In this document: positions 23,148-34,300 of the stretch, in pieces
Position numbering within the stretch: the stretch's first letter is position 1
Layout of the letters: each line of letters opens with the position of its first letter
DNA from: Pseudevernia furfuracea
Lineage: Eukaryota; Ascomycota; Lecanoromycetes; Lecanorales; Parmeliaceae
Reading direction: 5' to 3'
NCBI GenBank assembly: GCA_022315425.1
Contig: JAIUPT010000037.1
Span: 186,001 to 250,000, forward strand
Length of the DNA: 64,000 nt
Notes under the pieces: model-generated
Told to the model about the DNA's origin: nothing
The model's database searches: none
Seen by the model: the letters and a program-made list of their open reading frames with translations, nothing else
Made by a program: the position numbers and the translations under genes

Positions 23148-25205
23148 TCAGCGCCTTTCGCTGTCTTCCTTGTCCACCTCGTAGAAAAGCATGTACACCT
23201 CCTTTTGCATCGACAGTACGTCGCTAGTTTTGCACTCCTTGACTTTGTCGTCGCTGATGCGCCACCAGCGATCCACAGGTCGTTTTCTGCGCTTGAATCG
23301 GCTGACATCCATCGCGGAAGATTTGGATGTGTTTGCCGTGGTAGGTCTAGACTTCGTTTCTGGGTTCAGGAGGCGGTCTTTCACACCGTCGATTCCTGTT
23401 GGAGGCAATTTTTTGGCTATTGACACGTCGGAATCTTTGTCGGGGTGTGTCCCATTCATCGATCCTGATGACGGTCGTGTGGAGGGTGGTGATTGCGAGT
23501 TCGAGGAGGGTGAGGCAGACGAAGAAGACGTCCGCTCCGTGGTATTCAGATTTGAAGCTGAAGCGTTCGCCTCCTGAGACAGTTTTGGGGACTCTGCAGA
23601 TACCTGCGGACTTGGTAATGTCGACCTAGATTGATTGGGGGTCGCACTGTATGGACCAGATACATTGTCCACGTGTGGCGTCGAGTAGGGAGCATATAAA
23701 TGCTGTCTTCGAAACGTTTCGTAGTGGCCGCTATTGTGAGTTCCCTTATGAGTGACCATACCTAGGAGCTTGTAATTTTTTCGATTCACTAGTCCGCCTA
23801 CGGGCAATTTTTCTGGAAATGTCACTTTTGCTAGATTCTTGGTTGAGCTACTGCGTAGATCGAAGACAGATCGCGACAAATGTACGACAAGAACTTTGGG
23901 GAAAGTAGTGATTTCGATGTGACGGGCTATCCTTCGTTTTGGCGCTAGTTTTGTGTCTGGTAATTCTACGCCTTCTGGCGTTTTCTCAGGATCGTCCTGT
24001 AACGCTGTCCGTAACTTCTCTATTGAAGTCTGTATCGTTGCTTTCCGCTCATCAGACCTCGCGCGCTCATATTCTTTTGAGTAGGCTTCCACGGCATGTT
24101 TGAGGCGGCATTTGTCACACTTATAGTCGTCGATGAACTCTGTTTTGAAATGAGCATCAAAGCACTCGTTGAGCGTTGTCGAGCTCTTCTGTGGTACCAT
24201 GAGATTGAGCATGACGAAGCTCGTCGGGCTCGCTTTAGGTACGAAATGGCAAAATTGGCACTCTGTACGCGCTTCCGTCTGACCTTCAAGAGGGAAACCG
24301 TCCTCTTCTTCTGCCAGAAGATCCAACTCATCTGCATTCACAGCCTCTTGGGTCGTTGGCGCATGTGTTGTAAGGTGATCAGTGTCAGTACCCTCGTCCG
24401 CAGTGTGTGCTTCCTGTGGTATGGAAGCTTCTGTCTGTTTCAACCCTGCATTCGAGACAAGACCATTTTGTGTATTTCTCGCCCTATTCCTGGCTTGTCG
24501 ACCAGCTTGGTATTCCTCTGACAGCCTCTCTGCCACAATCTGCAGCAGCTCCTGCGCATCCTGCTGTGACTTGCTTATCCTTGTCCCAAACGCACTTTCT
24601 AGGACTCCAATGAAGTTCGCGGCGGAAATTGTCTTCTTGTAGATTGGCCGCTCGTTCAAACGATCGATCATGTTCTTCAGTCCGAGTGTAACTTCGCCAC
24701 TCTGTAAGCTAGCCAGCTTCCTGCCATCCACCTCTTTTCCGTTGCTGTCCACGAGAGGTACTACAGCGTAAACTTCGGGACCTCCCAGCTCCCTGCGATG
24801 TATTTCTCGTATCAAGTAAAGTCGTAGATCGCCAAGACCAGCTAGGGACTGAAGGATGGAGTTAATGAAGCAGTCGTTGGCTGGATTGAACAAGCCTACG
24901 ATGCCCTTCTTGCGCGTGCTAGCTGAGCTTGTGGATGAGTCACCATCGATGAGGTAGTTGGGATTGAAGAAGTACACCAGAGCCACTGCAGCGAGTGAGG
25001 CGCTCGCAGCGTAGGTGAGGACGGTGAGTGGTCTGTCGGGCATCATGGATGCTATCGCTTCGCCATTGCTGGATTTCTGGCCGGAGACTTCTTCTTGAGA
25101 ATAGCCTTCTGAGAGTGGTGAATATGTAGCGCCTAAAGGGTCTCTATGCTGGCGGTCAAACAAAGGTCGGGGTAGAGTAGATGGAGCGAGAATAGCCTCC
25201 AACAA
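23148..25205 (-). CDS. Membrane-anchored ubiquitin carboxyl-terminal hydrolase (USP; Ubp16/USP30-like)
   Basis: An intronless frame of 685 residues. A hydrophobic segment at about 59-80 precedes the Cys box, in which GLFNPANDCFINSILQSL contains catalytic Cys112. QQDAQEL follows at 214-220. A zinc-binding pair is formed by CQFC (316-319) and CDKC (363-366). The His box contains HNSGHYE with His494. A long Ser/Pro/Thr-rich region (about 505-640) is inserted before the terminal WWRISD segment that closes the fold. USP enzymes remove ubiquitin. An N-terminal anchor just before the catalytic domain is the arrangement of yeast Ubp16 and animal USP30 on the mitochondrial outer membrane, so that location is inferred. 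Met54 (MMPDRPL) is a possible alternative start. It is divergent from mitochondrial ribosomal protein L9 with 283 bp between. Confidence 0.92.
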   Translation of the reverse strand: MLEAILAPSTLPRPLFDRQHRDPLGATYSPLSEGYSQEEVSGQKSSNGEAIASMMPDRPLTVLTYAASASLAAVALVYFFNPNYLIDGDSSTSSASTRKKGIVGLFNPANDCFINSILQSLAGLGDLRLYLIREIHRRELGGPEVYAVVPLVDSNGKEVDGRKLASLQSGEVTLGLKNMIDRLNERPIYKKTISAANFIGVLESAFGTRISKSQQDAQELLQIVAERLSEEYQAGRQARNRARNTQNGLVSNAGLKQTEASIPQEAHTADEGTDTDHLTTHAPTTQEAVNADELDLLAEEEDGFPLEGQTEARTECQFCHFVPKASPTSFVMLNLMVPQKSSTTLNECFDAHFKTEFIDDYKCDKCRLKHAVEAYSKEYERARSDERKATIQTSIEKLRTALQDDPEKTPEGVELPDTKLAPKRRIARHIEITTFPKVLVVHLSRSVFDLRSSSTKNLAKVTFPEKLPVGGLVNRKNYKLLGMVTHKGTHNSGHYETFRRQHLYAPYSTPHVDNVSGPYSATPNQSRSTLPSPQVSAESPKLSQEANASASNLNTTERTSSSSASPSSNSQSPPSTRPSSGSMNGTHPDKDSDVSIAKKLPPTGIDGVKDRLLNPETKSRPTTANTSKSSAMDVSRFKRRKRPVDRWWRISDDKVKECKTSDVLSMQKEVYMLFYEVDKEDSERR

Positions 25206-25309
25206 TCAGCGGGAGTTGCCTGTCAAAAGTGGCTTCTTGTGGCGACGGCAAAGAGCGTTCCGCTTGGAAATTGTAGCCTGCTCCTTATGTTGCGATCAGA
25301 TGCGCCTGT

Positions 25310-25352
25310 CAATTGGCCATTGTCTGCAATGATGTACGAAAATGGCCAATTG
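25310..25352. promoter_or_regulatory. Perfect inverted repeat with CCAAT boxes on both strands in a bidirectional promoter
   Basis: Arms CAATTGGCCATT (25310-25321) and AATGGCCAATTG (25341-25352) are exact reverse complements separated by 19 bp. Each carries a CCAAT pentamer, one per strand. The element lies near the middle of the 283 bp between the USP and mitochondrial L9 starts. CCAAT boxes bind the Hap/CBC complex in fungi. A shared control of both genes is inferred. Confidence 0.6.
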
Positions 25353-25488
25353 AGTTGCTGCTATATTATTTCCTCCCCGCAATACCTACCGCATCATCTC
25401 ACATTTGTAGGGCTGAGCCTAGCTGCAGATCCTGAAAGACGAAGCCAAAGCTGTTGAATTCCGTCTGCGCTCTTTATCGAGCTCAAAT

Positions 25489-26478
25489 ATGGCTGCACTT
25501 TCAATTTCTGCGAATTCTACCCTATGCTCATCTTGTATACGGCGAGTAGTGGGAGGCGACATCTCGCAGCTATGGTATCCTTTTCACCGACAATTGCGAG
25601 GGAAAAAGAAGTCTACGAAACTACCAACTACAATCAATGTCAAGCTATTGGAGGATATCAAAGGCTTTGGGCGGAAAGGTGACGCTCACCATGATTAAAT
25701 TTGTCAGTCAGTGTACTGATGATTGTGATTATAGGCTCCATCTGCCCCGTTGAGCCGGGCCGTATGCGAAATACTTGGTATCCGAGGCAAAAGGCGGAGT
25801 ACATGACCGCGTCTACGTTACAAGGTCTAAAGCCACAAAATATAGTCGCTGAGCGAGACTTTACATTCGGCATGAAGCCAAAGGAGGAGCCGGCTCCAAA
25901 GAAGAAGGCGCCGGAGAAGGAGACAGTGGTCGAGGTTCAGACAAAGCTCTTGCCGGTACGCATTTCCTGCGGTTACTATGGGTCATTGCAGAGACTGATA
26001 ACGAAAGCAGCCACAACGAGCTTCAGAAATTATAGAGGCGTCCTTGCCCCTGAGTCTCATATTTTACAGGACTCCCATAAGCGCCCCTGAGCCGGAAGCT
26101 CCCATCCAAGAACCGCCCAGCCGGTTGAGAAGAGCCACCAGCTCAGCCGCTGCAGAACTTGAAGCGGCATCAGAGCCTTTGCCAAAACCTCCCCAGCCTC
26201 AAGTGGTGACTATATTTGGTTCTGTGTCCACCGCAGATATAGCGGAATCGATAAAAGCAGTCCTGGCTGCGACAAGAGAAGGAGCAAGGGTTGTGATTGG
26301 GGCAGAAGATATAGCAATTGTCCAAGATAAGGATGATGAGTTTGGGCATCAAGACAAAGGCATTGAGGGAGATAGGATTAAGGCGTTAGGCGACTTCCAA
26401 GTAGAAGTACGGGTCAAAGGGGGAGAGGCGGTGGTCAGGAGGGTGAGCGTGAAAGCGCAGGAGATCAGCCAGGCATAG
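25489..26478 (+). CDS. Mitochondrial large-subunit ribosomal protein bL9m
   Basis: Three exons, 25489-25678, 25735-25955 and 26011-26478, encode 292 residues. Both introns are 55-56 bp, GT-AG. The N-terminus (CIRRVV, basic, no acidic run) fits a mitochondrial targeting peptide. The L9 signature is clear: VKLLEDIKGFGRKG, then SICPVEPGRMRNTWYPRQKAEYMT across intron 1. After a Lys/Pro/Glu-rich linker, exon 3 begins PQRASEII, and the C-terminal domain follows (FGSVSTADIAESIKAVL, IKALGDFQVEVRVKGG). bL9 binds 23S-type rRNA at the base of the L1 stalk. The acceptor at 26009-26010 is chosen because it alone joins KLLP to the conserved SEIIEASLPL segment in frame. Confidence 0.93.
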
Positions 26479-27306
26479 CCGGTCATTGTCAACCTGAGAG
26501 CTAAGGGTCGTTGTTGGGGTGCATGGAGTCACGCTTTGGTTCTTTTCCCCCAGCGCACCTATGACTTCAAACTCCGCAAGCACGGAGGCCCAATACGGAA
26601 TGGATGGAGTCGATGTGTGCTAGTGAAGAGGAACTTGCATGGGGAAGGTCAGCTGCGAGGGTGGTGTGAAAAGGAGAGAAAGGATTTGATCATTGTCAAC
26701 GTACTCTAGCTCGATTGTGTTAGATCCATTATTGTAATTGTGTAGTCTTTGCCAATGGTCGGTCCCGATGAGGATGCCCATGATGCATAGCGCATCGTGA
26801 TTTCGTATTCATTTAAATACTCTATAGTAGATATACAACCTGACATCACAAGCAGTGGGGAAAGATATTTATAGCACACATTATATCGGGCACTAAGGTA
26901 CCTTACATGCGAAGCTTGGTGCCACGGTGCAAGGCCGGGGTCCGATTTTTAGAAAAATCCCTTGCAACACCTTCAACCTTTTGCCTTGAAGCTCCTTAAC
27001 GTCCTATAATTCGTCTAATCTTTGTCACAATTGTATACATGACCTTCTCTGCTGCTCTTTATTTCTTTTGACCGCCTCCATCAATTGCATCCATCCCCAA
27101 GCCAGCTTGCCAATTCTACACCATCCAAAACGTTGCCAACATCCAACACCGGACTTGACGAGAGCTGTTATCGCTCTCAAACGGTCTGAAAGCTTCCATG
27201 TCTTGCTCGTGCCTCAATTGACCTGACCATCGTGTCTGACCCTACTTTCCCCACCTCTTCCCATAACAGACGAGTCTGAAATAATTGGACCTCCCCCGCC
27301 GCAACA
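26479..27306. other. Intergenic, promoter of the CSC1-type channel gene
   Basis: No gene is seen. The second half is pyrimidine-rich and rises toward the ATG at 27307, consistent with a long leader. Confidence 0.45.
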
Positions 27307-30288
27307 ATGTCAGACTCAACAACAGCGTCAGACCCCACACTTGCGGGTGGGGATGGCCAGGGTTGCGCGCAGTTTAAGGGAGCTCAGCAGCTCTTATGTC
27401 TAGTTGCAGACCCTTTTTCAGGCACTGTAAGCTTTTGAACCTTCTGTATAAAGCCGGTCATTACTTACTGCAGCGCCTAGTTTCACCAAAACGCCGTTTA
27501 TTCCGCCTTAGGATATTCCGTTGGATCGATGATTCTGATCACCCTTGCCTTCTCTATCATGCGGCCTCATAATTCGGTCGTCTACGCTCCGAAACTGAAA
27601 TACGCAGACGATAAGCATGCTCCTCCGCGGATTGGGAAAGGCATGTTTGCCTGGTTCTGGCCGGTTGCTTCAGTAAAGGAAGCAGAGCTTGTAGAAAAGG
27701 TCGGGCTTGATGCTACAATATTTCTACGCTTCACGAGAATGTGCCGGAATATATTCGTCTTGGTGACAATTGTCGCGATTGTGATCTTGCTACCAGCCAA
27801 CGTCATCAGCAGCAAGAAAAATGTATCTCAAGTGGTCAGTCACGGCTTCTTAACCCTCAGTACTCCCCAATACGTCACAGGGCCGGCTTTATGGGTACAT
27901 GTCGTCTGCGCCTGGGCAATCAACGTTATCGTGGCTTTCTTTCTATGGCGAAATTATGCCGCGGTGACGAGGTTGAGAAGGCAATACTTTGAAAGCGCCG
28001 AATACCTAACAGCGCTGCATTCGCGGACTCTGATGCTCACGGATATCCCCTCAGCCTCACGGACTGACGAAGGTATCCTACGTTTGACAGATGAGGTGGA
28101 ACAGACAAGTGGTTTACCTCGAGCAGCAATAGCCCGCAATGTGAAGGAGCTTCCAGAACTGATCGAAGAGCACGACAAGGCAGTTAGGGAGTTGGAGATA
28201 GTATTGGCGAAATATTTGAAGAACCCAGACAACCTGCCCGTGAACCGCCCTACAATAACGCCATCGAAGAAGTACCGTAAAAACAATGGTGGTCAGAAAG
28301 TGGATGCAATTGATTATCTTACTGATCGAATCGGCGAGCTGGAGGTGGAAATCAAGCATGTGCGAGAGTCAATTGATAAGCGTAATCCTATGCCCTTCGG
28401 ATTTGCCAGCTACGAGAGGATCGAGGACGCGCATACTGTGGCATATGCGGCCAAGAACAAGCATCCTCACGGCACGACAATCAAAATGGCCCCAAGACCC
28501 AATGATCTCATTTGGAAGAATCTACCTTTATCGAAGAAGGACAGGAATTGGAAACGATTTATCAACAATTTCTGGATTGCCATTCTTACCCTTGTCTGGA
28601 TTGCTCCCAACGCGCTGATCGCCATCTTCCTATCAAATTTGAACAACCTTGCAAATATTTGGGGCGGATTCAAGACAGAATTCCATGATCACCCAACAAT
28701 CTGGGCCATCGTGCAGGGTATCGCTTCTCCAGCGTTGACATCTCTGGTCTATCTTATTCTTCCCATCATCTTCAGGCGGCTGTCTATCCATGCTGGTGAC
28801 ACAACAAAAACGTCTCGAGAGCGCCACGTCGCTACTAAACTATATGCCTTCTTCGTCTTCAATAACTTGGTTGTCTTCTCCACGTTCTCCGTGATATTCA
28901 CGTTTGTATCGGCGGTCGTCAAGAACCCGGATCATTTGGGCGTCTGGGATGCAATAAAAAAAGGCCAGTTATTGTTCCATTTGGTAGTCGGCCTCTGCGA
29001 AGTATCGCCATTCTGGTTGACCTGGCTTCTGCAACGAAATCTGGGCGCTGCCGCAGACCTCGCGCAGGTACTCAACCTTACGTGGGGTTGGTTCAACAGG
29101 ACATTCATGAGCCCCACACCTCGACAAACCATTGAATGGACAGCCCCACCGGCTATGGACTATGCGGTCTACTACAACTACTTCCTCTTCTACGCCACGG
29201 TAGCCCTTTGCTTCGTCACCGTCCAACCTCTGGTCGTCCCAGTCACGGCCTTTTATTTCGCCGTCGACTACTGGCTTAAAAAGTATCTCCTGCTTTATGT
29301 CTTGATCACAAAAACAGAATCTGGTGGGCAATACTGGCGGATACTCTTCAACCGCCTCATATTTGCAACCATATTCGCCGATTTCATCATCGCTCTCGTC
29401 CTCAAATCCACGGGCACGTGGGCCATGATTGGTGTGATGGCGCCGCTTCCGCTCCTGCTCATCGGCTTCAAAATCTACTGCGCCTCCACGTTTGATGACC
29501 AGAACGAATTCTACACTCGAGCTACGCTCAAAGATCCCGAACATCTCACAGACGCAGGGCATAAAGCCCGCAAGAACGACCGTGTAGGTACCAAGTTCGG
29601 ACACCCGGCTCTTTACTCCAAACTTATGACACCTATGGTCCACGCCAAAGCCCAGCACGTCATAGGGCAAGTCTATCGCGGCCGCCTCAACCCCGAGAAC
29701 AGCATATCGGCGCCCATGGGCTACTCAGACATCGCTATGGATCCCATGTCCAGGGATATCCCTGGCAAAACCGCGAGATTTGCGCCTGATCAGCAAAAGC
29801 AGAAAGATATATTCGAAGTGGTGCCAGAGTCTCATCTCGATTTCGGATACTTTAAAGACAGGACAGATTTCTCAGAGGAGCATGGTGGTGATGGAGAACT
29901 TTACGGACGCCCTCAGGATCTTGTATCAGAACGCAGTAGCACGCCCAGGTCGTTCATGGGACGGGATGGCGGCTCCCCCTCCAGTTCTAGAGCGTCGAGT
30001 CCAGGGCCCGAAGGCGGCTATGGCAGACAGAGTCCGCAGGAACCACGACCGATGTATCCAGCCTACCGAGACCATTCCCGTCAACCGAGCGCTGGGAGAG
30101 GTAATCTCTACAGCAATGGCAACAACGAAAGCGAGCGGAACCTATTGTCCGGCGCGCAGCCCGTGGGGACTGCAGAGAATGAACAACAGTACGGCTTAGA
30201 CAGATGGCGGACCGGGGGGAGTGGGTACATAGGGGTGCCCCAGGGTGAGGAGACGGGGTATGAGGCTTACAGAGGGGGAGGGAGATAG
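27307..30288 (+). CDS. CSC1/DUF221 family membrane protein (calcium-permeable osmosensitive channel, RSN1/PHM7 type)
   Basis: Two exons, 27307-27426 and 27481-30288, encode 975 residues. The acceptor is the TAG ending at 27480, since the earlier CAG at 27471-27473 would run into a stop. It joins PFSGT to FHQNAVYSALGYSVG, the conserved first membrane helix. VYAPKLKYAD follows, then two further N-terminal membrane segments, a large cytosolic loop (about 200-390) with the RNM-like conserved SRTD and LPEL parts, and a C-terminal block of eight or so membrane helices ending near residue 710 with APLPLLLIGFKIYC. The tail (about 720-975) is hydrophilic, Ser/Gly/Pro/Arg-rich and disordered. Plant OSCA and yeast Csc1 members are mechanosensitive or osmosensitive cation channels. 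Fungal members are poorly known and the role here is inferred. Confidence 0.93.
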
Positions 30289-31399
30289 GCTTAAGCCATC
30301 TAGAAAAATGAGCGAAGGAAAACGGCTGTAAATAGAGCACGGTCAGGTTGTACAAATGGCAAAGAAAGGCTTATGATAATGACGGCGGGGGTTTTTCCCT
30401 TGGATGCATCGCTTGCAGGCAGGAGGAGGGTCGGATCGATTTTTTTTTTTTTTTTTTGGTATCTCGAGAAACCAAAAAAAGCCGCCCCATTGGTTAGTAC
30501 TCTATTAAGGTATACAACGGATATCCCACAGCGGCAGCGGCAAGCCGCTGATTGCATATGCATGTAGGAGCTCAATGGCAAACCTCTACCCACCTATCTA
30601 CCTACCCGAATGGCGATTTGATTTTCCACGACGCGAGTGATTTTCCATCCATGAATGCTCACAAGGGCACTTTGACGGGGGTTTGTCCACTTGTTCACTT
30701 GTTCATCTGGGCTTCTTGGGGGTGTCGGGGGTGTGGGGTGGGGTGGCGGGTGGGGGGAACGGAGGGGCAAGCGTTGTGTTGTGTTGTGTTGTGTTTGCAC
30801 CCATCATCACTGCACTGACTGACTGACTGACTGACTGACATGACATGACTGACTGACTCACTGACTGACCTGACTCACTGACTGACTGACATGAAAGAAA
30901 GAGTCCGTTGATACAGTACCGTACAGTACAGTGAACTCGCGGTGAAAATGAAAAAGAAAACCCACCGGAAGTCTGTCCGTCTGTCTGTCTGTCTGTCTCT
31001 GTCTTGAGAGTCCGGGGATGGGGGAACATGCCTGCCGTTTGGGCTTCTCGAATGGGGGGAGATGAAGATGAATTACTACTGCTACTGCTACTGCTACTGC
31101 TACTGATATGGTGTGTGTGTGTAGTGTGTAGTGTGTAGTGTGTAGTGTGTGTAGTGTGTGTAGTGTGTGGTGTGTGGTGTGTGTGTACAACGTATCTTCG
31201 TTATTGGTATCAATCGTTCCATTTCACACACACACACACATCAAAGTGTCCCGTCCGCCTCAGGCTAGAATACCTATCCATCTATCCAAATTCCCAGCCC
31301 TTCTGAATGAACACCTTGGCCGTATGCATCTATCTATCCATCTATCTATCCATCCATCCATCCATCCTCAACACCACCACCACCACCACCACACCCTCG
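30289..31399. repeat. 1.1-kb convergent intergenic gap rich in microsatellites
   Basis: Between two 3' ends. Contains poly-T (30440-30458), GTGTT (30772-30794), a TGAC array (30815-30890), CTGT (30974-30997), TACTGC (31075-31104), a GTGTAGT array (31110-31190), CACA (31225-31240), ATCTATCC (31328-31367) and CAC triplets (31372-31393). No gene is supported. Confidence 0.75.
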
Positions 31400-34300
31400 T
31401 CACAAATACTCATCATCCATCATCCTCAAATCCGGCCCCCACTCCGGTCTCGGGATCCTCTGATCCCGACTCACAGGCTGCCGCATCGTCACCCCATCAT
31501 CACCCGCCATCACAAAACCGACCAGATACCCCACCAGACTCGCACCCAGCTTGACCATCACCCTCGCGAGGTGATACAACGGCGCCACCACAGTCCCAAC
31601 AACCGTGTACTTGTACGCCACTTTCGCCAACACGAAGGGCGGGCGGGGGGCGTTGATGTCAACGCCGTAACCCACCATGCTTCGCGCGTAGATGGGATGG
31701 CAGAAGCGGGCTCGGGCCCACATTTCGCCCCAGTACAGGGACCATGCGAGGAGGGTGAAGACGCCTAGCCAGGTGAGGCGGGGGCGCCAGTCGTCTCTGC
31801 GCCATCGCCAGAGGAGGGGAATGGGGATGGTGAGGGAGGTGATGTGGTCGCGGAGGTCGAGGAGGGGTTGGAAGTCCGGTTCCATGCGGCCTGGGCAGCC
31901 GCAGCGCTGGCAGGGCCAGATGAAGTCGTGGAATTCGCCTGCTTCGGTGCATTCGCCCTGATCATCGTGCTCTGTTGTGATTTGGGTTTGATGGGTGGAG
32001 GGAGAGGTGGAAATGGTACGTTCGAGGGAGGCGATTTGCCTTTTTGATGCCCGCAGGGAAGGTGCGAGGTTTGTGAGGCGGGAAAGGAGGTGGGTGTATG
32101 ATTGGAGGTCGGAGAGACCTGAGGATCCGGATATTGTGGTGACCGCTTGGGAGGAAGGGGATGGTTCGGAAGATGAGGGTGCGGTTTCGGGAGATGGTGG
32201 GGTGGGGGCGAGGAGGGCGGAGAAGTCTTCGTCATTGGCGATTAGTTCCTCGAGGGATTGAATGGTGGAGTCGCCGAGGTGGAGAGTGGGATCTTCTTCG
32301 GATTCGGAACCTGAAGAGGCTTTCTTGGCATTTTTCTCTTCTTTTGGAGCTCGAGCATCATTGATGATCTCTTGCAGTGCAGATTTAGCCAAGGGAGGTC
32401 CAGAATACTTGAGGGGAGCCTGATTCTGCAATTTTGGGCGTGCAGATATGGTATTGGGACTAAGTTTATGTATTAACTCTGCGGCACCGAGCTTGCCGTT
32501 ACCCAATTCTTTCTCGTCCTGGGCGTCAGATGGTGTTGGCATTGGAGGTCCTCGACCGCCAGTAGGCAGAGGCGTGTCGATCCAAGCCCCGGTTACTAAA
32601 GGCGTTTTTATATTGACATCGGCCCTCGAAACCTCTGGTGTGTCCTCCATAGTCTGATCCACCCACGCGCCTGTTATGACCGGTGTCTTGAGATTACTAG
32701 TAGGTTTGGGGTTCTGCGGTGTCTGCTGGACTGAATCTTGGCCCTCTTGATTAGGTGACTGGCCTGGCTCGTCGGACTGTTTCGCGGGACTAGGACTCTC
32801 ACTCGTCGCTTTAGCAAGCCGTTTTAGAAGATCATGCGAGTCTTTCCGTTCATGGCTTGGTCGCCGAGACTTCTGCGTTTTTGATTCTGGCTGCTTGGCA
32901 TTTTCCTCACTCGAAGAAACAATGCCATTGGAATTGGCTCTGTAAATCACAATCGGAGTGTCGGGAATAGCTTCTCCTGTGCCATCTGGAGTAGGCTCTG
33001 GGATTTTGTCTTGATCTGGATCCGGCTGCTCTGAACGCAGCGTGGATTTCCCGGACGCCTGTCTTTGTAGGGAGACTTCACTTGGACCGTCGCTGTCGGT
33101 CCCCTGAGCCTCTTCGAATCCTATCCGTCTTCGCGGACTCTGTGTGAATGACGTCTTGCGTAGCTCGCCCAGTCTGCTTGTCGTTACAGCTCTCTTCTCG
33201 ACGCTCTCTATTTCTCGCTCTCGGATGAGGTCAAGCATGCCGCTTCGAATCCGAATTGGTGGGCTATCAGACACCTGGAAGGATTGTCCAGTAAAGTCAT
33301 CATCATTGACCTCCCACTGCCTTCTTCGGTTCAAAGAGGTGCTCCGCTGGACTGCTGCCGTAGGTGTCGAGCCTTGAGACGATGAGGCTGCTTGCGGAGA
33401 TCCTTCCACGGAGGGTAACGGGACCTCAGCTGCAGTTGCGATCCACTCGTCAATTGGTTCCGCCCATTCACGTTTTTGGTTTTCCGCGATGATCTGATCT
33501 CCGGAGGAATGACGCTTGGGCACATCACCAGTGAGCTTGCCGCTTCTGCTGTTTATTCTGCTCAGCCAATCCTTGCCAGGCTTTGCTTTCCTTCCCCAGG
33601 CCTTGGGCACATTGACGGATGGGTCAGAGCCTCTGTTGCTCAGGCTCCCGGCACTGAATGCGCTTCCCAGAGAATCGTTGCTTTCTTTACGCTGCAGGTT
33701 GTCTATAGTGAGGCCGACTCTATCTCCAACCCTTGCTTTGCTGAATGCCTTCTTTTCACCGTTCAATGCGCCTTGAAGCCTTTGTAGATCTTTGGCGTAC
33801 TGAGACGACCCGCTATCCATAGAGGTATCCGTGATATTCTCCATGTAGGATGCGCTTGATTCACCGTCCGAGTCATGCCCAATGTTCTCCTTGTTATCGA
33901 CCTCATCTTGTGCGCCTTCTCCGATAGCACCTCGTGGTGAAGCTTTTCGTGAAGCCCTCAATGATACGGGAGATGCAGAGTGTTGTATTCTCCGTAATCG
34001 CGTAGGATCAAGATCCTGCGATCTCTCTTGCTCATTGAAATCATATCCAGTGATGTCCTCCATGTCCTCTACCGAGTCTTCCTGCGCGAGATTTTCTTCT
34101 TCCACGATGCGCTGGTAGGCCTCAGCGTACCCACGAGGTGGGGATGACTCAGAAGTGGCGGGGGATGTGATTGAAAGGGCCCGTCCTCGCAATGGACTAG
34201 GTGTTCGGGCGCGTACCGGACTTCGCGCTGGCTTGCTAGGTGACTTTGGTTTTGCGCGAGGTGTGCTCTGGGTTGGGCGTGGCTTCAGTGACTGAGGAGA

